From NCBI GenBank assembly GCA_025331125.1, contig JAOALB010000047.1, positions 62,001 to 126,000 of the forward strand: a stretch of 64,000 bases of DNA, read 5' to 3'. How positions within the stretch are numbered: the first letter of the stretch is position 1; each line of letters opens with the position of its first letter. The position numbers and the translations under genes are program-made. This DNA comes from Mycogone perniciosa. Its lineage: Eukaryota > Ascomycota > Sordariomycetes > Hypocreales > Hypocreaceae. The notes below the pieces were generated by a model, which was not told the DNA's origin, did not search any database, and saw only the letters and a list, made by a program, of their open reading frames with translations. Of this stretch, positions 57,775 to 64,000 are shown in pieces.

Positions 57775-58786
57775 GTATCACATGGAGACACAAGATTTCC
57801 ATTGATGGAGGACGTACTCAGCCGTTGTACGGAGTTCTCCAGTGCTTGCGTTGGAGTTTAAGCTCGGCCGGTCGCGAGTGGGAAATCGCCCTTGGTAGCT
57901 TTAGTTTTAGGTCCCCCTGAAATGAAAGCGTCAAAGGAGAACAAGGTGCATGGATGAGTGAGTCCCAAGGGTTGTGTTGTGTTGGTTGCATTACCTGTCC
58001 TGTCTTGTATTCAGCTGAATGTCCACCGCGCGTCTGAGTTTGGACCCTTGCTGGCGAATCGCTCCCTTTCTTGTTAGTCAAATGTTTCTCGCATGTCTGA
58101 ATGTTATTATTACCCGCCTCCCTTATATCGGAGATTACCCCTGTCTGGCCTCCCGTGTCTCTGTCGCTCTGGCATGTCTTAGATGCAAGGGCCGGGGTAA
58201 GTAGCGGCCCACCTCCACATTGATGAAGCGAACAATCATTTGGTCTCCAAGAGACTACGGAGGATGGCATTCGGAGAATAACGATCAGGATGTTTTCAAT
58301 AATAAAGCTCTGAATATCAAAATACATAGCATCATCATTTTCAAGGACCTTTGGCTACGAGCTATATTTGCTTGCCGCACCAGAAATTGCGTGGCAGTGT
58401 TGTCTGGCTCTGTCATCCACCTTTTCTTCCTTTTTCTCCCTTTTCTCTCCCTCCCTTGGGGCTGCTTGCCAAACACGCATCCACACACAACAGGATTATC
58501 TTGATCTGCATGTTTCTCCCTTGCTTCCTCACCGAAAATTACGGGAAGACAAACCAAGAACAACACTTGAGACCAGAATGTTGGCTGGTCACCGCTCATC
58601 CTCACAAGTTGTCTCCCTTTGGATATGGGCCTTTTCCAGATATAAAAGTACCGAGTCCTTCTACCCGTTGTCTCTCGTCTCATTATCATCATTCATCCAA
58701 TTCAGCAATTACATCCAACTCAACAACTCCACTCCACTATCACCAACGAAGCCTTCCTTCGCTTACCAACCACGAAATCCATCAAA
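57775..58786. other. Intergenic, 1.0 kb
   Basis: 3' region of the micro-exon gene and promoter of the hydrophobin gene. Overlapping frames on both strands have no family features. Confidence 0.55.
58641..58648 (+). promoter_or_regulatory. TATA box of the hydrophobin gene
   Basis: TATAAAAG lies 146 bp before the start codon and is followed by a CT/CA-rich leader. This is typical of strongly expressed fungal genes. Confidence 0.75.
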
Positions 58787-59175
58787 ATGCAGTTCTTCGC
58801 CATAGCCGCTCTCTTCGTCAGCGCTCTCGCTGTCCCTGCTGCCGCCGGAGACTACCAGGCCTGCCCTGCTGGTGTGCAGAGCAATCCCCTGTGCTGCGCT
58901 ACTGTCGTCCTTGATGCAGTGTCTCTTGATTGCAAAGCCCGTAAGCCCTCTGCACTCCATGGAATCAACAACCTTTCACGATCTAACATTTCTCAAGCAT
59001 CCGCATCTCCTAATAGCCGTGAGAACTTCATGGATATATGCCGCAAGGAAGGCAAACAGCCCGCGTGCTGTGGGGTTCCTGTAGTGAGTAATCCCAGTAC
59101 CTTTGTGCGCAACGAAATCACTGACTCTCTTCACTGCAGGGCGGCCTGTGTCTCCTTACCGCACGGCCTTTGTAA
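58787..59175 (+). CDS. Class II hydrophobin, 91 aa
   Basis: Three exons, join(58787..58940,58998..59083,59140..59175). A signal peptide (MQFFAIAALFVSALAVPAAA) is followed by eight cysteines in the order C, CC, C, C, CC, C. The first spacings (X9, X11, X16, X8) are exactly those of class II hydrophobins, with SNPLCCAT as signature. The last spacing is X7, where class II proteins usually have X10, so the final loop looks short, or the second intron (donor GTGAGT, acceptor TGCAG) is placed differently in the mRNA. The first acceptor is AAG (58995-58997); the nearer TAG would shift the frame. Hydrophobins are secreted amphipathic proteins that coat aerial hyphae and spores. Confidence 0.92.
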
Positions 59176-60369
59176 ATGGCGGTTTCGCGTGTTTGGTCTG
59201 AGTTAATAATATACGTCTGACTTGTCATATCTCTTGAGAAATCATGGCGTGTTCGTTCTGAATGACCAAAACGCTATTGGAAAGCCGTGGCATAGGGCCA
59301 GAAATATCGATGGAGAATTGGGGATAACATGTTCATTTCTACAATCGGCACAAATTGTCTTCTACAAATATCTATTACTATAGATAAACATCCGCATTAA
59401 ACCGTCTATGTGCTACCCCGTGACACGTGGAGACAGAGCTGAATAGGGCGTGAGTTTCCTAGCGCGGCTTTAAGAGTTATACACAATTGTCATTGTCGAA
59501 GTCACTACAAAAACGGACTTTCCCACCATCACTCTGTGTGGGGATAGAAATCTAGCAGGCTTTTCTTTGGCCTGATCTCATAATCTGCTTAATGCTTGAT
59601 GCCAACGCCCCAAGAATGCCTGTCATGTTCAAGTGATGCTTGGAAGTGAACGGCTTGAATGAAGTTGGAATGCTTCGGATCTAGTAATATACCCCAACAA
59701 GGTAAAAAAAAAGAAAAAAGAAAAAAAAGTAAACTGAGTTCGGTAAGCGCCGTCATGTTGTCACTAAGATAAGGTTGTTGACTGGATAGCTGCTAATCCC
59801 AGGTACTCGATTACAGAACTCCCACGGTTTGTTTACGGTCCATCATAGGGTAGATAATTTCATAATGTAGGTAAGTGGCCAGGATTAGAAGTAGTGAAGC
59901 GAACCTTAATGTGCGACAAAGGTAACTAACAAACTTATTGTAGCTGCCATACAGGCAGCCATCCAAAGTTACCGACCTTTGACGGCCAATGCTGCTGATT
60001 TCTGGTCCGGTGACAGATTTAAGCTTATTATGGCTGCTTGTATGATGCAATTGGAAACCAAAATAGCTGCAGTTACTGCAGAGGTTCATTTCTATGTTTC
60101 GCGCCTTTCGCCTACCTTACCCAACGTGTGACCGTCATTAGGCGTGTAAACTGGACTAATAAACTTTGCTCATACATGTGTTTTCCATGTTGTCGCAGAG
60201 TTAACTCTCCATATTGGGTGAAAGGTTTGGTGAAAATGCTGACGATCAAAGTGCAGGAATACAACTATATAAGGCTGCCCTCATCCCGTCCTGATCATCT
60301 TGGGATTCTTCTCTCTTCACCACCACAACAAGTCATCTCTCCTACTTCTGTTTACTTATCACGTTCACA
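59176..60369. other. Intergenic, 1.2 kb
   Basis: Contains an A-rich tract at about 59704-59729 and the promoter of the CHAP-like gene. No gene recognised. Confidence 0.55.
60265..60273 (+). promoter_or_regulatory. TATA box of the CHAP-like gene
   Basis: TATATAAGG lies about 100 bp before the start codon, with a pyrimidine-rich leader (CTTCTCTCTTCACC) in between. Confidence 0.7.
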
Positions 60370-60915
60370 ATGAAGCTGACCTGGGTCACTTTTGCCATGG
60401 CGGCTGCCTCCGCTGTGAGCGCCTTCCCCTCCCTCGGCCAGGATAATGATGTTGCTCTCTCAGCTGGCCTTGAGGCCCGTCGTGAGAAGTGGCCCGTCGG
60501 ACGCGCGAAGGACGACTACCCCTACAAGGAGAAGTGCAACGGCACCGAGTCAGACCGCTATGGCTTCCCTAGATGCAGGGACACTAGCTTTGTCGCCTGG
60601 CGCCTCAACGAACGCATCAATGTCAAATTCAACAGGACATATAAGGGCATTGACTGGGGCGACGCCAGCACCTGGCTCGACGCCTCACGCAGGGCCAACC
60701 TTCCCATGGATGGCGAGCCTTGGGGCGGCGTTATTGGCTATACCAATGTCAGCGCCGATGGCACTGAGGGCCACCATGTCGTGTGGGTGTGCAAGAGGTT
60801 CTTCGACGATGTAGTCATTGAGGAGTATGACTACAAGACGAAGCAGGGCTGGGCCAGACGCCAGCTGCCCTGGACTGCCTTCAAATTCATCCACTTCATC
60901 CCTCCTCCGGAGTGA
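60370..60915 (+). CDS. Secreted CHAP-like protein lacking the catalytic cysteine, 181 aa
   Basis: A single exon. Signal peptide 1-18 (MKLTWVTFAMAAASAVSA). Residues 50-178 have the pattern of a CHAP amidohydrolase/peptidase domain: FVAWRLNERINVKFN, DWGDASTWLDASRRANLP, PWGGVIGYTN, HHVVWV and VIEEYDY. In active CHAP domains a Cys sits six residues before the Trp of FVAWRL; here that position is Asp71, with Cys69 two residues earlier. The His (136) and the Glu of IEEYDY are kept. Active relatives cut peptidoglycan amide bonds; this protein is either inactive as a hydrolase, perhaps a binding protein, or uses the shifted Cys69. The TATA box and short leader suggest strong or induced expression. 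Confidence 0.8.
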   Translation: MKLTWVTFAMAAASAVSAFPSLGQDNDVALSAGLEARREKWPVGRAKDDYPYKEKCNGTESDRYGFPRCRDTSFVAWRLNERINVKFNRTYKGIDWGDASTWLDASRRANLPMDGEPWGGVIGYTNVSADGTEGHHVVWVCKRFFDDVVIEEYDYKTKQGWARRQLPWTAFKFIHFIPPPE

Positions 60916-61798
60916 GCTTGCCACTTGCGCAAGGTAGTGGCTCGATGAGGGGTTCCGGAATGGTTTCCGAGGGATTTGAGGGGAATCGGGGGATTAGGAG
61001 ATCAGGGATCGGGAGACTCGGGGGACTTGGGGCGGGGACCGGAGCCGGAGCGGGGCAAAAGGATCGGAACGAAATCCGGAGGACACACATACCATGGCGT
61101 ATTGGGACCCGGATTAGGGTACCTGATTTGTATGGAGAAGAGGGGGAATTTTTTTAAAAATAAAACACTTTACTTGCTTGGTCAGGTCATCCATACTTAT
61201 TTTAGCCGACAGTAGCGGGCTGGCCACTTTTCCGCTATCCGTCTATCTATCTGGTCGAGTGGTGCATTCCCTAGGCTTATACGAGGGCTTTTCACCACAT
61301 TGAATAAGCAAGCCCCTTCGGTTGCCTATCATCGGACATCAGTCAAGCCACCACCTGTGGCGAGTGAGTTTAACGCCACCCATTGATTTTTGCTCGTTGA
61401 CGGAGAATGAAAAGAACCACAAATCCTCCATCCTCCACACATAAACGAATCAAACCAATGCCTTCCAGCAACCATGGAGTGAACCGCTTGCATCAAGTCT
61501 CGAAATGGGCCGGCAACACGACTGTTGATCGATCCATTGCCACGATAAGGACTGGGCGGCGGCAGTTCATCTGAAACAACCCCCCCCCCCCCATCTCAAG
61601 ATTAGAAACATGCAGCGCGACTTGCCCTTGTGTGGTTTAGTTTATCTTCCATGCGGTTGGCATATGGCGCTATTGTACGGAGTATGTGGAGTAGGCATAC
61701 GACGTGCCTATCGGAGAACATAAGACGACACCCGCCATATCTTCGTACGACCCCTAGATCCCCCCAATCTCACTTGTTTTCTGCCAACATCGGTCCCT
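60916..61798. other. Intergenic, 883 bp, GC-rich 5' part
   Basis: GGGGA/GGATC-rich sequence follows the CHAP-like stop to about 61100. A run of 13 C (61580-61592) and a TACGGAGTA (61676-61684) lie in the promoter of the PLC-X gene. Confidence 0.6.
61580..61592. repeat. Poly-C run (13)
   Basis: Thirteen consecutive C, about 210 bp upstream of the PLC-X gene start. Confidence 0.9.
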
Positions 61799-62810
61799 AT
61801 GAAGTTCATAATAAAGGAGATCCAAAAACTCCTCACCTTCGGCAGCTCAGCCCTCGTAGCCTGCAACGGCCATGACGAACTCTGCAGCCGCAAATATTCC
61901 CAAGTCACCAACATCGGCACCCACAACAGTGCCTTCGTCGGCCCAACTGTCGTGTACAACCAATTCCAGTCCGTGACCTCACAACTCAACGCGGGCATTC
62001 GCTTCCTGCAAGCCCAGACGCACGACAAAGATGGCACGATTGAGATGTGCCACACGTATTGCTGGGAACTCGATGTCGGGCCGTTGACAAAGTATCTGCA
62101 GGAGATCTCCAATTGGGTCAGGCGACATCCCCATGATGTTGTCACGCTGCTGCTTACCAACTCGGATGCCATTGACATTGCCAAATTCGACAAGGCGTTT
62201 GCGAGTACGGGGCTGAAGGACTATGTGTTCCATCCCAAGGGCGTCATGACCAAGGATCAGTGGCCGACACTGCAAGAGCTTATCGACGCCGAAACCAGAC
62301 TCGTCGTCTTCATGGATAACAACTCACCCCCAGCCAAACCATGTAATTTGAACAGCAGACTGAGTTTTATTGTTTTTTTCCCACTGGAAAGATTACCACA
62401 CAGATGAGATTAAAGCTGACTACATCATGGATGAGTTCGCCTACTTCTGGGAGACACCCTACGGCATCATAGACAAGAGCTTCCCAACCTGCTCCGTTGA
62501 CCGACCCAGAGGCGGAGATCCCACAAAATTCATGGGTATCATGAATCACATGCTCAACTATAAGATCGGCGACATTGTCTTCCCAGATCAAAACGACGCT
62601 AGGAAGACCAATTCACTGGATTCGATACAGAAGCAGGTCGACTTGTGTGTAAGCCAGCATTCAATACAACCAAACGTCATCCTTGTAAGTATTTTACCTT
62701 ATGCAGGGAGTACACCATTGCGAGCTAATGCATGGACGTGTTTGTAGCTGGATTGGGCGAGTGTTGGTGAGGCAGCTCAGGCGCAGTTGGTGCTCAATGG
62801 GTTGGCATAA
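61799..62810 (+). CDS. PLC-X-like phosphodiesterase, probably secreted, 299 aa
   Basis: Three exons, join(61799..62342,62392..62684,62748..62810); the first intron joins AKPYYHTDEIKADYIMDEF. The TIM-barrel PLC-X features are present: the two catalytic-type histidines in GTHNS (His42) and MCHTYC (His85), LDVGPLTKYLQEISNW, DVVTLLLTNSD and PTLQELIDAETRLVVFMD. Calcium-binding and EF-hand parts of eukaryotic PLCs are absent, as in fungal secreted PLC-X proteins of about 300 residues. The N-terminus is hydrophobic around residues 11-21 but starts with a Lys-rich stretch, so the signal peptide is weak or the true start is elsewhere. Substrate (phosphoinositide or GPI-like) is inferred from the family. 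Confidence 0.86.
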
Positions 62811-63135
62811 CGTGCATATATGACTTGGAATTGCTTCATAGGGAATTTTGGCGCATAGAGTTCACTTTACGTGACTTGCATATAAAATAGAGATAGATTT
62901 TTTGGCATTTGATCTCGGTGGGGGTTGAATGCTCACCAGTCATAGGCCCAGACTCTGCGATTCTATATTTCACCGTGTGTAGACCCACACAGTGTTCAAG
63001 TCATAACCTCATTCTCATCATACGTAAGAGACGTAATTAAATTTGGCGATTGCTGGAAGCTCGCGATTTCCCCTCCATTGGATACCTCAGCAACAACGGA
63101 CGGGACGGCGTGGACGTCCCTCGGGGCGGCCCATA
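62811..63135. other. Intergenic, 325 bp, convergent gene ends
   Basis: Lies between the PLC-X stop and the CSN3 stop. No element recognised. Confidence 0.6.
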
Positions 63136-64000
63136 CTAAGTGTGGCTCGTGACTCCAGTCATCAGATCCTCCTCCTCGATATTCGCGTCAAAGCCAACTC
63201 CTGCATCCGCGCCGTCTTTCTCCACTCGCTTTTGCTCACGGACCAAGTGTCTCGCATAGTCTTTGCTTGCGCTCAGGCGCTCATTTGTCAGTCGGTATTG
63301 CTTGCTTAATGTCTCAATATTTTGATGGCTTCTAGCAATCTCCATTGCAAATTCCGCCTCTGTCATCAGCTCGTAGTCTTCGTGAAATGTTACGTAGCTC
63401 TCTTCGCTCGTAGGACCCACTTTAAGCTTCCCTTTGAGCATGCCAGACTCAATCATATCGCTGACAAGTGCGAGAACCTCTTCATCATCTTTCAAAACCT
63501 CAGCTGTCTCGGCGCTCAGAGTGGTTTTGCGGATCTGGGATATGGAGACTTGGTGGAATACTTGTCGTAGATTAATGATCTGCCACTTTTGATATGCGGT
63601 AACGACCTCAGCTATGAGCGTTGCATTTCCGTCGTCTTCCCAGGTCTGACGGTCTTTCTCGATTTCGGTCTTGAATTTTGAAGCATTTTCCTTGACGAAT
63701 AGTGATGCTATGTTGTAGTAAGCGCTACTTAGCGTACCGAATGTCTGGCTTGCTGTTCCGGTCACGTAGGAAGGGAGAAACGGTTCTTTTCCTTCATTGA
63801 GTAGCCCGACGAACACCCACTTCTTGTGGCTCTCAGTCATGATCTTGCTCACACCTCTCTCCTTAGTGGGGTGGGCAATCACTTGCTCCAATGCCGTCTG
63901 AGCTTTTTGCCAGTCTCGTCTTGATATGTAGATTAAACCCCGAAGAAGGTGGTACTCGAGGATAGATGTACTTCTGACTTCGTCTGTCAGTCCCGTTGCA
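63136..64000 (-). CDS. CSN3: COP9 signalosome subunit 3 (C-terminal part; gene runs off right edge)
   Basis: The frame is open from 64000 down to the stop at 63136. It reads HLLRGLIYISRRDWQKAQTA, then ESHKKWVFVGLLNEGK, a PCI domain (AYQKWQIINLRQVFHQVSIS, MIESGMLKGKLKVG, SYVTFHEDYELMTEAEF) and an acidic tail. This is CSN3, a helical-repeat plus winged-helix subunit of the COP9 signalosome, which removes Nedd8 from cullins and controls development and light responses in fungi. The N-terminal part and any introns lie outside the window. Confidence 0.92.
   Translation of the reverse strand, partial: ATGLTDEVRSTSILEYHLLRGLIYISRRDWQKAQTALEQVIAHPTKERGVSKIMTESHKKWVFVGLLNEGKEPFLPSYVTGTASQTFGTLSSAYYNIASLFVKENASKFKTEIEKDRQTWEDDGNATLIAEVVTAYQKWQIINLRQVFHQVSISQIRKTTLSAETAEVLKDDEEVLALVSDMIESGMLKGKLKVGPTSEESYVTFHEDYELMTEAEFAMEIARSHQNIETLSKQYRLTNERLSASKDYARHLVREQKRVEKDGADAGVGFDANIEEEDLMTGVTSHT

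Noticed and set aside
57585..57920. 111-codon plus-strand open frame overlapping the end of the micro-exon array
   Set aside because: Crosses three strong donor sites and two acceptors of the array; a by-product of reading through introns.

Overview
The window is nuclear DNA of a filamentous ascomycete, most likely a sordariomycete and probably Hypocreales. The evidence is short introns (about 46-110 nt) with GTRAGT donors, CTRAY branch sites and YAG acceptors, a class II hydrophobin, a HET-domain gene, a LaeA-like methyltransferase, a CSN3 subunit and an UNC-104-type kinesin. No prokaryotic, organellar, tRNA or rRNA feature could be supported. Exon joins were worked out by hand from reading frame and splice signals and are not confirmed by transcripts.

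Layout. 1-7.1 kb is housekeeping: a PLP-dependent decarboxylase (cut by the left edge), a cytochrome b5-like protein, the mitochondrial protease OMA1, a DUF985 cupin and a six-exon LaeA-like methyltransferase. 7.1-12.1 kb has no recognisable gene and is rich in microsatellites. 12.1-17.4 kb is one kinesin-3 gene. 17.4-20.4 kb is mostly empty, with one possible coding fragment. 20.4-23.8 kb holds TEN1 (telomere CST complex), a DUF952 protein and an M1 aminopeptidase of the leukotriene A4 hydrolase type. 23.8-31.3 kb has no recognisable gene and is partly AT-rich. 31.3-33.6 kb is a septation-related (Usp1-type) gene, 36.9-38.1 kb a DUF7703 membrane protein, and 41.5-46.1 kb a divergent pair (PXA/PX sorting-nexin-like protein and the PC4/SUB1 coactivator). 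47.2-53.3 kb carries an MFS transporter, a DnaJ membrane protein and a HET-domain protein.

The right end (55.5-62.8 kb) is a run of four genes for predicted secreted proteins, all on the + strand: a micro-exon gene, a class II hydrophobin, a CHAP-like protein without its catalytic cysteine, and a PLC-X-type phosphodiesterase. A COP9 signalosome subunit 3 gene is cut by the right edge.

The outstanding feature is at 55512-57774. A 28-codon first exon encoding a signal peptide is followed by thirty consecutive exons of exactly three nucleotides, one codon each, separated by introns of 53-81 nt, and then a 10-codon terminal exon. All 31 introns are phase 0 and all have good fungal splice signals. 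The spliced reading frame is 67 codons and gives a small secreted protein with six cysteines, each cysteine alone in its own exon. I know of micro-exon genes in other eukaryotes (schistosome MEGs, aphid bicycle genes), but not of an unbroken run of single-codon exons building a whole mature peptide.
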